Assembly (NCBI GenBank): GCA_016840855.1
Contig: JAEORO010000025.1
Coordinates: 1-57,331, forward strand
Direction: 5' to 3'
Length of the DNA: 57,331 nt
Source: Candidatus Thorarchaeota archaeon
GTDB taxonomy: Archaea > Asgardarchaeota > Thorarchaeia > Thorarchaeales > Thorarchaeaceae
This document shows, piece after piece, positions 24,405 through 32,900 of this stretch. Under the pieces are notes generated by a model. The model was given only the letters and a program-made list of their open reading frames with translations. It was not told where the DNA came from and ran no database searches. The position numbers and the translations under genes are program-made. Each line of letters begins with the position of its first letter. The first letter of the stretch is position 1.

Positions 24405-25283
24405 TCAGTTCGAGGGTTTCCAAAAATGGAGTAGATACTCGAAAGTTGTTGTTAGTGTTATGTAATTAGAAGGCCAGCCAAAGATACCAACCTTGTTTAC
24501 AATGTTACGTCTGTCCCAAATTATTGTATTTCGAAGTTCATACCCAACCTTTTGAAGTGTTTCAATTACGTTCACGTGAATTGGTATGCGTTGTCCTTTC
24601 CACCAGTAATCGGAGATATTGATCACACAATTTCCTTTTGGTTTTAGAAGAGGTAAAATTTGCTCAAAGATATTACCTAAGGAGCTAGCGTATTGTTTCG
24701 CATTCATCGTTCCAAGATCTCGAGAGTCTGCGGAATACTGTTGTATTTCAAGGAAATGTTCATTCTCTCTGAGATCTCCACGTTTGCTCTTATTTCTTCG
24801 TTCTCTATTTAGTAAATTCGCATACGGTGGTGAGGTTATACATAGGCTTACTGTTCCCTCCTCAAAATATTCTGATATGTTCAATGCATCGTCATTAATC
24901 GCTATCTGGACTGTTTCATCTTGATTACTCATTAATCGTGTTTTTGCTAACTCAATATATTCTGCTTTAAGATCAAATCCTACCGCATTGCGTCCAAGGT
25001 CTTGAGCTGCCACCAATGTGGTACCAATGCCAACAAACGGATCAATAACAAGTTCGCCTTTATGTGTGAACAATCTAATACATTTCTCAGGTAGCGCGAT
25101 AGGAAAAACAGCAGGGTGAATGTGTTTATCGCGAATATCTCTCTTTTGATAATAGAACTCCCATATTGCAACCTGTGATTGCATCCATTCTTTCGCTGTC
25201 ATACAGTTAATGTGCTTCGGAGAGCAGTCACATGTTTTTTGGTATCCAATCATTAGAGGTTTTGAAATTTCAATCAAGGGCAT
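24405..25283 (-). CDS. DNA methyltransferase, N4-cytosine/N6-adenine type
   Basis: The 292-aa protein has motif I (DPFVGIGTT, residues 81-89) and catalytic motif IV (SPPYANLL, 151-158), with the N-terminal HPAVFPIALPEKCIRLF corresponding to motif X. The order X-I-IV differs from the beta class usual for small N4/N6 enzymes, where IV comes first. SPPY suggests an N4-cytosine amino-methyltransferase. No restriction endonuclease is adjacent, so it may be an orphan methylase; a nuclease-like protein lies 6 kb away (31026-31712) but is not linked. The gene ends 12 bases from the convergent deacetylase gene. Confidence 0.82.
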   Translation of the reverse strand: MPLIEISKPLMIGYQKTCDCSPKHINCMTAKEWMQSQVAIWEFYYQKRDIRDKHIHPAVFPIALPEKCIRLFTHKGELVIDPFVGIGTTLVAAQDLGRNAVGFDLKAEYIELAKTRLMSNQDETVQIAINDDALNISEYFEEGTVSLCITSPPYANLLNRERRNKSKRGDLRENEHFLEIQQYSADSRDLGTMNAKQYASSLGNIFEQILPLLKPKGNCVINISDYWWKGQRIPIHVNVIETLQKVGYELRNTIIWDRRNIVNKVGIFGWPSNYITLTTTFEYLLHFWKPSN

Positions 25284-25548
25284 CAGGTCCTAATCGCTTA
25301 TTACACATATGGCGCTTACTGTTTGTGGCCTATCATTCAGTACTTTCAAATACCGATTGATTGTTAAGATGCTTAATCTATCAGGATACGGGTGTAGGAA
25401 AGCTAGAACGAAGTTACGGATGAATCCACTTAGGAGCTAGGAAGGCATAAAATGCGAAAATGTTGTTTCAATTCTAAAATGCTTCGTTAATAATACACCC
25501 GATTTAATCAAGAAGTCTAAGAAAAATTGAAGCTGGAGTATTCCGGAA

Positions 25549-27024
25549 ATGCCACAGGGTGCTGAAAAACGGGTTCAGAAGAACAAATCAGATAAATCTA
25601 GCAAGAGAAACTCGTTCTTCGATCCCTCGGCAAACAAGACAATTTTGAAAATCATCCTTGACAATGCACATGAGGGTATTGTTATTGTTGGTGATGATTA
25701 TATTCTAGAGTATATCAACGAACCGGGTGCGACAATTTTTGGTGGCAAAATTAAAGATCTAATTGGTTATGACTTCCGTCAATTTTTGCGAGATGATATG
25801 GTAAAGATCGTTGCAGAAAGATATGAACGCAGACGGAGAGGTGAAGAGGTCCCAGAGGTATACCCATTCACTATTATTCGAAAAGATGGAGTGGAAATCA
25901 TTCTCGAAGGACGAGTAGAAATATTCCAGACAACTGACGGTAAGATCAAAACCATTGCTCATTTTCTTGACATAACTCAGCTCCTTAAAAATAGGGATGC
26001 TCTTGAAGAGTCTGAAACAAGGTATAAGTTACTAGTTGAAACTATGAATGATGGTCTCGCAATTGATGATGAATCCGGTAACTTGGTTTACGCCAACGAA
26101 GCTTTTTGTCGAATGCTCGGATATGAATCCTCTGAAATACTTGGTAAAAGATGGACAGATTTCACAGAGGAAATGACTGTAGACGAATTCAACAAAAAAA
26201 TGTCTGAGCGAAAATCTGGAGTTACAGACAGCTATGAACTGAATTGGGTCAGTAAAACTGGAGAAATTATCCCAACTATTATTTCCGCTACTCCATATTT
26301 CGACCGTTCTGGTAAGTTCATTGGTACTTTTGCAGTAATCACTCAAATCTCATCTCAGAAAGAAGCAGAAGAAACTGTCCAGTTCTATCTAGATTTACTC
26401 GGTCATGACATCACTAACCAACTCCAAGTGATCATGACTAGTACTGGACTTCTTGAAGAAGAAGTACCTCCATCTTACATCGTTGATGCAAGAAAGGACA
26501 TTCTTGATGCCGTGGAGCGATGCAATCGGCTCATTACTAAAGTGAAACGTGCTGCTCAAATTCGGTACATTCCACTCTCCCGGATTGATGCGATTCCTAT
26601 TCTAAAGGAGAAAATCAAAGTTTTAGAACGAGTTTATGGAGCCCAAGTGCATGTCCAAGGATTGAAAAAGAATCTCATAGTTGAAGCTGATGTTTTACTA
26701 GGTGAGATGCTCTGGAATCTATTGGAGAATGCAGCTCGTCACAATCCAAAAGAAAGGAAGCAAGTCTGGATTGAATGCGAAGAAAAAGCTGACTCTTATA
26801 ACATAATGATATCTGATGATGGACCCGGTCTCAGTGATTTAAGAAAAAGCACTCTGTTCAAAGAGCGAAAACATGGCGGTGGCGTAGGAATAGCTCTAGT
26901 ATCACAAATGATACGGAAATATGGTGGATCGATTGAAGTTCAAGATAGAGTAGATGGTAAACCTGCTCTGGGTTCAAAATTCATTGTAACTCTTAAAAAA
27001 GCAAAATCTAGAAAGAAGAGATAG
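25549..27024 (+). CDS. PAS-PAS sensor histidine kinase
   Basis: The 491-aa protein has two PAS domains (about 35-145 and 155-270) and a phosphoacceptor helix with H286 in DLLGHDITNQLQVI. The ATPase domain shows the N box (NLLENAARHN), G1 (DDGPGLS) and G2 (GGGVGIALVSQMI). There is no membrane segment, so it senses a cytosolic signal such as redox state, a small molecule or partner proteins. No response regulator or receiver domain is encoded in the window; it may act with an unlinked regulator. A ribosome site GGAGT precedes the ATG. Confidence 0.88.
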   Translation: MPQGAEKRVQKNKSDKSSKRNSFFDPSANKTILKIILDNAHEGIVIVGDDYILEYINEPGATIFGGKIKDLIGYDFRQFLRDDMVKIVAERYERRRRGEEVPEVYPFTIIRKDGVEIILEGRVEIFQTTDGKIKTIAHFLDITQLLKNRDALEESETRYKLLVETMNDGLAIDDESGNLVYANEAFCRMLGYESSEILGKRWTDFTEEMTVDEFNKKMSERKSGVTDSYELNWVSKTGEIIPTIISATPYFDRSGKFIGTFAVITQISSQKEAEETVQFYLDLLGHDITNQLQVIMTSTGLLEEEVPPSYIVDARKDILDAVERCNRLITKVKRAAQIRYIPLSRIDAIPILKEKIKVLERVYGAQVHVQGLKKNLIVEADVLLGEMLWNLLENAARHNPKERKQVWIECEEKADSYNIMISDDGPGLSDLRKSTLFKERKHGGGVGIALVSQMIRKYGGSIEVQDRVDGKPALGSKFIVTLKKAKSRKKR

Positions 27025-27035
27025 TATCTGCACTA

Positions 27036-27311
27036 TCATCGGATGCGGTTCTCAATACGTTCGTAAAGTCCTTCAAAGAAGTCCTTCTTTCTAACCTTTC
27101 CTTTGTTAATAGCGAAGAAGTTGGTTCTTATGCGATAGAGTTTATTCTTAATCTCACTATATTTCTTCAACTTTTTCTTCCCGACCGCATTATCAATAAC
27201 TGTTGTAACAGCTTCCGGAAAGTTGTCAATATATTGGCACTGTTTGATCTGAATATGAAACAGTGTACTTTGAAGAATGTCGTTTCTAGAGATACATTTA
27301 TTCTCCATGGT
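27036..27311 (-). CDS. Hypothetical small basic protein
   Basis: Up to 97 aa if the upstream GTG is used; MTMENKCIS around 27311 is the likelier start, behind GGGGAC. The sequence is lysine-rich and helical (NAVGKKKLKKYSEIKNKLYRIRTNFF), which may point to nucleic-acid binding. It is convergent with the histidine kinase and ends 11 bases from it. I recognise no family. Confidence 0.45.
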   Translation of the reverse strand, partial: TMENKCISRNDILQSTLFHIQIKQCQYIDNFPEAVTTVIDNAVGKKKLKKYSEIKNKLYRIRTNFFAINKGKVRKKDFFEGLYERIENRIR

Positions 27312-27464
27312 CATATGCACGGTCCCCACAAGTTCGCAAGAGGTTTTATCTTAAGTAAGTTCTAGAAAAAAGCTTCAAGAAATCTAGTAATACTACTCCA
27401 ATATTGCCTCGTGCAGGTCGTAATATGGAACTGTGAAAATAGTAAGATATGGAATTGAAGGGCT

Positions 27465-28160
27465 ATGCGTGTTGCATCTATAATTGACATCAGTCTTGTT
27501 GACGTTCCCGGTATCCCAGTAACTGTACTTTTCACTGCAGGATGCAACTTGGATTGTCCATACTGTCAAAATGCAGAAATCATCGCTCGCACATCTGGCG
27601 AAGAAATGACAATCGAAGATATTGTGCATCAACTTCAAGGAAATCTTACAGATGGTTATTGCATTACAGGGGGTGAGCCTACAATCCATAAAGAGCTTCC
27701 AGATTTGCTGAAAAAACTACGAATTGAAGATACAAAACATATCAATCTCAATACTCAGGGAACAATTCCAGATGTCCTAGAGAAATCGCTTCCTTTCTTG
27801 GATTCAATATGGTTTGATATCAAAACAATTCCTCAGCGTTATTGCGAGGTGACCCGTGTAAAGTACAATCCTTGGCCTCGAGTTGAGCAGAGTATAAAGT
27901 TGATTCTCGACTCCAATGTTGCATTCTGGCCGAGGACAACATACGTTGGTGGACTTGTCAAACCATCTGAAATTTTAGAAATATCTCAATTGTTAATTAA
28001 TTTGGGATATGCTGGCGAGTATACTGTACAGAATTACGTGAAATCCTCGGGAACACGACCAGATGAAGTGAAAGATTTTTTGGAACCTTCTATTGAAGAT
28101 CTTGAATCAGTTCTCAATCATATTCCCGATGGAGTCAAATTACGTTTAGAATGGCGATAA
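27465..28160 (+). CDS. Radical SAM protein, anaerobic ribonucleotide-reductase-activating family
   Basis: The 231-aa product has the radical SAM cluster motif C-x3-C-x2-C in FTAGCNLDCPYCQN, and the SAM-binding CITGGEPTIHKELPD. It has the size of NrdG-type activases and of the short PflA-like YjjW/NrdG family in archaea. It generates a 5'-deoxyadenosyl radical, probably to make a glycyl radical on a partner enzyme. No anaerobic ribonucleotide reductase gene is in the window. The gene ends about 110 bases before psmA. Confidence 0.85.
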   Translation: MRVASIIDISLVDVPGIPVTVLFTAGCNLDCPYCQNAEIIARTSGEEMTIEDIVHQLQGNLTDGYCITGGEPTIHKELPDLLKKLRIEDTKHINLNTQGTIPDVLEKSLPFLDSIWFDIKTIPQRYCEVTRVKYNPWPRVEQSIKLILDSNVAFWPRTTYVGGLVKPSEILEISQLLINLGYAGEYTVQNYVKSSGTRPDEVKDFLEPSIEDLESVLNHIPDGVKLRLEWR

Positions 28161-28191
28161 CACTAACGGTTTGGCGAACACACAGACAACC

Positions 28192-28199
28192 TTTTAAAC
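28192..28199 (+). promoter_or_regulatory. TATA-like box for psmA
   Basis: TTTTAAAC, preceded by a purine-rich ACAGACAACC stretch, lies about 75 bases before the psmA ATG. It would set a leader of roughly 45-50 bases containing the GGAGTGAT ribosome site at 28254-28261. Confidence 0.45.
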
Positions 28200-28269
28200 G
28201 CCCTAGGAATGACCTTGATTTGAATCTTGCAAGATGCTATGTTCTAACTTGCTGGAGTGATATTCGACA

Positions 28270-29010
28270 ATGTTCCCAACACAGAGCATGGGTTATGACC
28301 GAGCTATCACTGTATTCAGTCCAGAAGGTCGACTGTATCAGGTAGAATACGCTACGGAAGCAGTTCGTCACGGACCACTCGCAGTGGGAGTCAAGGCAAC
28401 AAATGGTGTAGTCTTGGTAGGAGAGAAACGTGCTCCACATCCAATGGCTGATCTTGACTCGCTCAAGAAAATACTACTTATCGATGATCATGTGGGAACA
28501 GCAATTGCTGGTCTGCATGCAGATGCTAGAAAGTTGATAGACCAAGCTCGTGTTCAAGCTCAAATCAATAGACTTAGCTATGATGAACCAATATCAATCT
28601 CTTCATTAGTTGTTAACATATGTGATACAAAACAACTTCATACTCAGTATGGTGGAGTTCGACCCTATGGAGTATCTCTCCTTGTTGCTGGTGTTGACGA
28701 TCATGGTCCTCAACTATATACGACTGACCCATCTGGTTCATTCTGGGGGTGGAAAGCAGCTGCTATTGGAAAAGAAGCTGATGTAGTTCGCGATTTCTTT
28801 GGTGAAAAGTACAAAGATTCAATCTCTCTGGATGGAGCACTTGAATTAGCAATTGAGGGGCTTTTGAAAACGACTGATAAAGCTGATATTGAACCTGAGG
28901 AAAAGGCAAAGACTCTTGAGATTGGTAGAATCGACACTAAAGAGAAACTCTTCACAATTTTGAGCCAGGACGAAGTTGAAACGATATTGAAGACAAGACT
29001 AGCGAGTTGA
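28270..29010 (+). CDS. psmA: 20S proteasome subunit alpha
   Basis: The 246-aa protein shows the alpha-type N-terminal helix YDRAITVFSPEGRLYQVEYA, the hallmark of proteasome alpha subunits, and later GVRPYGVSLLVAGVDD and DPSGSFWGWKA. Alpha subunits form the outer heptameric rings of the 20S core and gate substrate entry; they are not proteolytic. The N-terminal propeptide-like MFPTQSMG is short, as usual for archaeal members. The beta subunit and PAN ATPase are not in this window. The 3' end overlaps the convergent RimK-type gene by 12 bases. Confidence 0.95.
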   Translation: MFPTQSMGYDRAITVFSPEGRLYQVEYATEAVRHGPLAVGVKATNGVVLVGEKRAPHPMADLDSLKKILLIDDHVGTAIAGLHADARKLIDQARVQAQINRLSYDEPISISSLVVNICDTKQLHTQYGGVRPYGVSLLVAGVDDHGPQLYTTDPSGSFWGWKAAAIGKEADVVRDFFGEKYKDSISLDGALELAIEGLLKTTDKADIEPEEKAKTLEIGRIDTKEKLFTILSQDEVETILKTRLAS

Positions 29011-29895
29011 TTTTTCTATTAGTCTGTTGATAATTAACGAGGCTATGTCAATCTTTGTAACTCGCGATAGTGCACTCCATGAAGGGGCTGCATTTGCTTC
29101 GATCACACATGGTCCATCTGGAGACTCTATGATATCAATACCAGTGTAGTCTAATTTCAGAACGTCTGCAGTCTTGATTGCACATTCTTCATATTCCGGT
29201 GTTAAAGTAGTCAGTTCTGCTCTCCCTCCACCATGCACATTTGTTCTCCATTCTCCTTCAACTCCTTCTGGAATATATCTATACATTGCACCAATTAGCT
29301 CTCCCCCAATTACGAAAGCTCTGATGTCCCGTTCTGGTTTATCAATAACCTCTTGCACGTATAATACTTGACCTAGTTGATGAATGAATTTCATAGCTCT
29401 GTATGTGAGTTCACGATGTTCAGCTCTAATTGCTCCCATCCCTCGTGCACCTATTAATGGTTTAACAATGACATCTCCAACCTTATCGACAAATTCGATT
29501 GCAGCCTCGAGATTCTCTCCAATGTAGGTTTGGGGGACCTTTATTCCCGCCTTATGAAGTGCTGTCAAAGTTGCATACTTGTCCTTTGCTCTTCTAAAAG
29601 AGTATGCAGGGTTCATCACATAGATACCTGCATCTTCAAAATGCTCCAATAGGCTTATTCTGAATGTTATTTGGTCCCCAGTACCGAATCCAATGGTTCT
29701 GACTAATACTCCATTCATGTCCGATATATCTTCATCTTCCAAATGAGTGAATTTGTTCGGGAGCTGAGCAGAAACATCTGGGAGTCTAAATGGTTTCACG
29801 ACATGTCCTTTTGCTTCAATTGCTTCTATTAGACTCTTGGTTGCCCAATTGTTTATGTTTTCATGATAAATGACTCCAAATTTTAACATGGACAT
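28999..29895 (-). CDS. RimK-type ATP-grasp ligase
   Basis: The protein of about 298 aa has an N-terminal pre-ATP-grasp domain and the ATP-grasp core: VIVKPLIGARGMGAIRAE (glycine-rich loop), the acidic YVQEVIDKPERDIRAFVIGG and the metal-binding DYTGIDIIESPDGPCVIEANAAPS. RimK relatives add glutamate or other amino acids to a carboxylate: ribosomal protein S6, the tetrahydromethanopterin or F420 tail (MptN, CofF), or the LysW carrier. Which substrate is used cannot be decided; no lysine or F420 cluster is adjacent. The start at 29895 follows AGGTGAT; longer forms are possible. Confidence 0.85.
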   Translation of the reverse strand: MSMLKFGVIYHENINNWATKSLIEAIEAKGHVVKPFRLPDVSAQLPNKFTHLEDEDISDMNGVLVRTIGFGTGDQITFRISLLEHFEDAGIYVMNPAYSFRRAKDKYATLTALHKAGIKVPQTYIGENLEAAIEFVDKVGDVIVKPLIGARGMGAIRAEHRELTYRAMKFIHQLGQVLYVQEVIDKPERDIRAFVIGGELIGAMYRYIPEGVEGEWRTNVHGGGRAELTTLTPEYEECAIKTADVLKLDYTGIDIIESPDGPCVIEANAAPSWSALSRVTKIDIASLIINRLIEKSTR

Positions 29896-30036
29896 GGGTA
29901 TCACCTGAAAGGACTATTCACTGGGATTTGATTCTCAGTTAAAAGGACTATCCACGATCCTTCTTCTCGATTTTAGACAAACCCAAATACTTTCCAAGTA
30001 TTATTCAATACAGGGAATATATCCGAGTGGCTTTCT

Positions 30037-31044
30037 ATGATAAATGAGCTGATGGAATTATCTGAGAAACTTATTATTGAGCGCAAACAGGATCCCGTTC
30101 TTTTAGCTCGTATGGAGCTTGCCGCTCAGGGACAATCTCCTCAGTTCTTACTAATTTCTCCAATAACCCGAAGTGGTCAGGATTTACAACTCTTCAGTAT
30201 GAATCAAGGTGATGCACTTCATGCAAGTAGAGTACCAAATAATGCGTTACTACCCCCTGACCTAGCTCCAACTTTATTCAAGGGTCCTGCTTCTTATAAT
30301 AGTAAATTCCCTATCAAGAGAGGGGTTATTGTCACATTTGATATTGATGAATCATTGGAAATAATTCGTGAAACTATTGAAAACATCACACATCACCCTG
30401 ATTTACGCTCATTACCAATTCTTGCGTTTCAAGTAAACTATGAGAATGGACGAGTAAAAATCATAGTTCATGGGAGAGGTCGTAATTATGAATATGAGAA
30501 CAAGTTCATGCATAGGATTAGGATCCCCGATGAATTAGATGATAGTCTTCTCGTACTAATTTGTTCAGACTCTAGAGTTAGCCCTCCTAATTCATCCAAA
30601 GGAGTTCCAATGTCAATCCCGACATTAGGCGGATATATCCCTGAATATCGTCATAATGGGGACGAAACTAGCCAACTGAACCATTTCTTTGAAAAATGGC
30701 TCTCATCAGGTGAAGAAACAAAACGGATATTGATTGTTGCTCATGGCAACTTTGAAGGAGAGGGTTCATCATGCAGCGCGGGAATTGCTTCACTAAATCC
30801 GCAAACAATTTCAAATCCCTCACTTCGACCTGTAATAGAAGAACTAGTACGAGCTGCATCTGTTTTTGAGATTTCTCCTCCCCAAAGTCCTGAAGATCGG
30901 GTGAAGTCGCTAACAAAAGCAACCAAGGCGAATCTTCTTACTTATCCCGCTATTAAAGAGCATCATGACATATACCGACTTGAAATAGAAGAATTGTTGA
31001 TGGATACAGTCACAAATACCCTGTTTCAATTTGATGGAATATGA
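30037..31044 (+). CDS. Divergent beta-carbonic-anhydrase-like protein with N-terminal extension
   Basis: This 335-aa protein has an unrecognised N-terminal region (1 to about 165) and a C-terminal half that follows beta-carbonic anhydrase order. LLVLICSDSRVSP holds the zinc Cys176 and the Asp178-Arg180 dyad. H236 in ILIVAHGNFEG lies 60 residues later, close to the usual 56. The chain ends in a region like the family's NLL-x-P-x-(V/I)-x-E followed by a final strand. The usual H-x-x-C ligand pair is changed: after H236 the next cysteine is C246 (GSSCSAG). Zinc binding may therefore differ, and activity towards CO2 is not assured. It overlaps the convergent nuclease-like gene by 19 bases. Confidence 0.6.
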   Translation: MINELMELSEKLIIERKQDPVLLARMELAAQGQSPQFLLISPITRSGQDLQLFSMNQGDALHASRVPNNALLPPDLAPTLFKGPASYNSKFPIKRGVIVTFDIDESLEIIRETIENITHHPDLRSLPILAFQVNYENGRVKIIVHGRGRNYEYENKFMHRIRIPDELDDSLLVLICSDSRVSPPNSSKGVPMSIPTLGGYIPEYRHNGDETSQLNHFFEKWLSSGEETKRILIVAHGNFEGEGSSCSAGIASLNPQTISNPSLRPVIEELVRAASVFEISPPQSPEDRVKSLTKATKANLLTYPAIKEHHDIYRLEIEELLMDTVTNTLFQFDGI

Positions 31045-31712
31045 TAATGACTCGTGTAGGTAACGATGAGATCTTCATATTGATCAATATCTAGAATGAA
31101 TGAATTAAGTTTGAAAATAGGTACAACTGGTACGCCCTCATGAAGTTCTACATCTTCTACCAACCAAGTAACAATCACCGGAATTAATTGGTATTCTCCT
31201 TCTTTTGGTATCTGAATTCTATTAGACAGACTATCTAATTCAGTTTTCAGCTCCTGCGTTCTTTCTTTTTGTTTCTCTGCAGCCGTTTTAAGCGCAGATG
31301 TTTTGCCAGTTCGAATACTCCACATCTTCGCATCAATGGCAATGATAGTATTGCCTTTCAAGCCAATAACATCAATTTCCATTCCTTTAATCAACGAATT
31401 TCCTCTTCTACGAAAACTCTCAACACATTCATAGTTATTCTCAATCAGGATTGAAGCAACAAACCCCTCAAAATCTTTCCAAGTCAGGAGTTCAACTATC
31501 TCAGACAAATTGGCTCCTAGTTGTATAGCTTTCTTGGCAAGTGTGATTCTTTGTACCCTATCAATACAATGGAACTTTTTCTCATCTTGCATCATCCCAA
31601 GTAGCTCAAAGACCTCATCATTCAATTTGTTAGTTTCTGCTAACTCTCCACTCTCTTTTGTTTGCTTGAGAATTTCGATTATGGAATTGCGAATATTTGA
31701 TATCATCTTCAC
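31026..31712 (-). CDS. Restriction-endonuclease-like (PD-(D/E)XK/Mrr-type) protein
   Basis: The 228-aa protein has a helical N-terminal half, then LLTWKDFEGFVASILIENNYE, a typical Mrr-type opening helix. The putative catalytic core is GMEIDVIGLKGNTIIAIDAKMW, giving E-x-D followed by D-x-K, a common PD-(D/E)XK variant. The C-terminal half predicts a helix with many charged residues and a strand pair. It could cut DNA in repair or defence. It is a solitary gene without a methylase partner next to it. Confidence 0.6.
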   Translation of the reverse strand: MKMISNIRNSIIEILKQTKESGELAETNKLNDEVFELLGMMQDEKKFHCIDRVQRITLAKKAIQLGANLSEIVELLTWKDFEGFVASILIENNYECVESFRRRGNSLIKGMEIDVIGLKGNTIIAIDAKMWSIRTGKTSALKTAAEKQKERTQELKTELDSLSNRIQIPKEGEYQLIPVIVTWLVEDVELHEGVPVVPIFKLNSFILDIDQYEDLIVTYTSHYHIPSN

Positions 31713-31770
31713 ATTTCTTCTACCGCGCTAGTTTATAACCTCAATTGATGACAGTGATTTAGGTGGGCCT

Positions 31771-32259
31771 ATGTCTGAGTATGACGGATGGCGTCGTGTC
31801 CTTGACGCATTTGAAAATTGGATATACTATGAGAGCACAGAATTTGGGCCATATACAGCCTATTTTTCATTAGAGAATCTGCAAGATCTCACTAGTAGAG
31901 AAAGAATTAGCTGGATGCAATCTATGTATGATGAGATTATACCCGGACGTGTAGAGAAGTGTAGAAATGCTGGAGTTGCTTTCGAGGACTTTCTTCCCTA
32001 CATGCCAGACCCAGCTGCCCGTGAAGTAGTTCAATCAATGATTGATTTAACGCAGGTTCTCTCTGATGAAATGCTTGGGATGAGCGACACAATGCATTCA
32101 ATGAAAGAGGAATATGAATCAGGTGGGCTCGAAGAACTTGTGTCTTTTCTTACAGATCTTGCAGATGCAGAAGAAAGTATTAGACATCACATGAGTCTTT
32201 TCAGTCAAGGATTTGGAAAGCTCCGGAGCATGGGACTTGAAATGCCTGAACTTGAATAG
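31771..32259 (+). CDS. Hypothetical 162-aa helical protein
   Basis: I do not recognise this family. The protein is acidic and all-helical, with many Glu/Asp and Met residues (WMQSMYDEIIPGRVEKC, MIDLTQVLSDEMLGMSDTMHSM). A strong ribosome site (AGGTGG) lies seven bases before the ATG. It has no membrane segment and no clear metal motif. It sits alone between the nuclease-like gene and a DNA-binding protein gene, and ends near residue 160 with a short acidic tail. Confidence 0.55.
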   Translation: MSEYDGWRRVLDAFENWIYYESTEFGPYTAYFSLENLQDLTSRERISWMQSMYDEIIPGRVEKCRNAGVAFEDFLPYMPDPAAREVVQSMIDLTQVLSDEMLGMSDTMHSMKEEYESGGLEELVSFLTDLADAEESIRHHMSLFSQGFGKLRSMGLEMPELE

Positions 32260-32409
32260 GTTCGCAATTAACCGGAAGTAGCATTACAGGGAAAATTTAA
32301 GTACAAACATCAATTTGCTCAAACTGACCCAAAACAAACGAGGTGAAAAACGCAATGGGTACCGAAACAACAACCACTGCCCATCGATATCGGGTCTCGA
32401 ACACAAAAG

Positions 32410-32790
32410 GTGACTACCATCCAGCAGGTGACTGCCAAATTAGGTCACGAGGTGAATGTGTTCTTAAGTGACCGTGAGGTCTCCACAACTGCTTTTCAAA
32501 GTCTTGCTGCATCGTTCTTCAGATTAGCAGAAGCTAGGTTGAGCGATACGCAAAAGCAGGTACTAAGAATGAGTAACAAGCTGCTGAACTTTAATGAGCT
32601 GACATTGACAGCTCTTGCGGACCAAGTTTCGCGCAGAAGTACTTTACCCTATAGCACTGTGAAGTGGAACTTACGCTCTCTGAAGAATATGGGCTTGCTG
32701 ACTGGTGGAACTCTTAGTAGTAAAGGGCAGCTAGCCTGTTTAACAAAAGAAGCCCGGATGCTGGCAGACTACTTAGAGGGCAACCTCTAG
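32410..32790 (+). CDS. Winged-helix DNA-binding protein, start uncertain
   Basis: The 126-aa frame from GTG 32410 contains a winged helix in its second half: ALADQVSRRSTLPYSTVKWNLRSLKNMGLLTGG and a wing up to the C-terminus. The start is doubtful. GTG 32410 has no ribosome site. A good one (AGGTGA, 32341-32346) instead precedes an ATG at 32355 in another frame, which encodes MGTETTTTAHRYRVSNTK and continues to a stop near 32471. Removing one G at the AAAAGG run near 32408 would join the two frames into a protein of about 144 aa. The gene ends in a perfect hairpin plus T-tract. Confidence 0.6.
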   Translation: MTTIQQVTAKLGHEVNVFLSDREVSTTAFQSLAASFFRLAEARLSDTQKQVLRMSNKLLNFNELTLTALADQVSRRSTLPYSTVKWNLRSLKNMGLLTGGTLSSKGQLACLTKEARMLADYLEGNL

Positions 32791-32793
32791 TAC

Positions 32794-32816
32794 AAGGGGA
32801 CACCTACTGTCCCCTT
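32794..32816 (+). terminator. Hairpin terminator after the winged-helix gene
   Basis: A perfect 9-bp stem (AAGGGGACA / TGTCCCCTT) with loop CCTAC is followed within about ten bases by TTTTTT. It lies just after the stop codon at 32790. Confidence 0.6.
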
Positions 32817-32850
32817 CCTATCTTTTTTCATAGCTCTAAAAAGAAGAAAT

Positions 32851-32898
32851 CGGGTGCTGCCCGGTTCTCTACAAGAACTGCGTTGCTTTACGTTCTTG
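32851..32898 (-). terminator. Hairpins and T-tract ending the minus-strand gene at 32901
   Basis: Two inverted repeats lie just past the minus-strand stop: CAAGAAC/GTTCTTG (32872-32878 and 32892-32898) and CGGG/CCCG (32851-32863). On the minus strand they are followed by a T-rich TTTCTTCTTTTT. Together with 32794-32816 they separate two convergent genes. Confidence 0.45.
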
Positions 32899-32900
32899 TG

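Noticed and set aside
24405..31712. Restriction-modification pair formed by the methyltransferase and the nuclease-like gene
   Set aside because: They are about 6 kb apart with unrelated housekeeping genes between, so there is no evidence that they act together.
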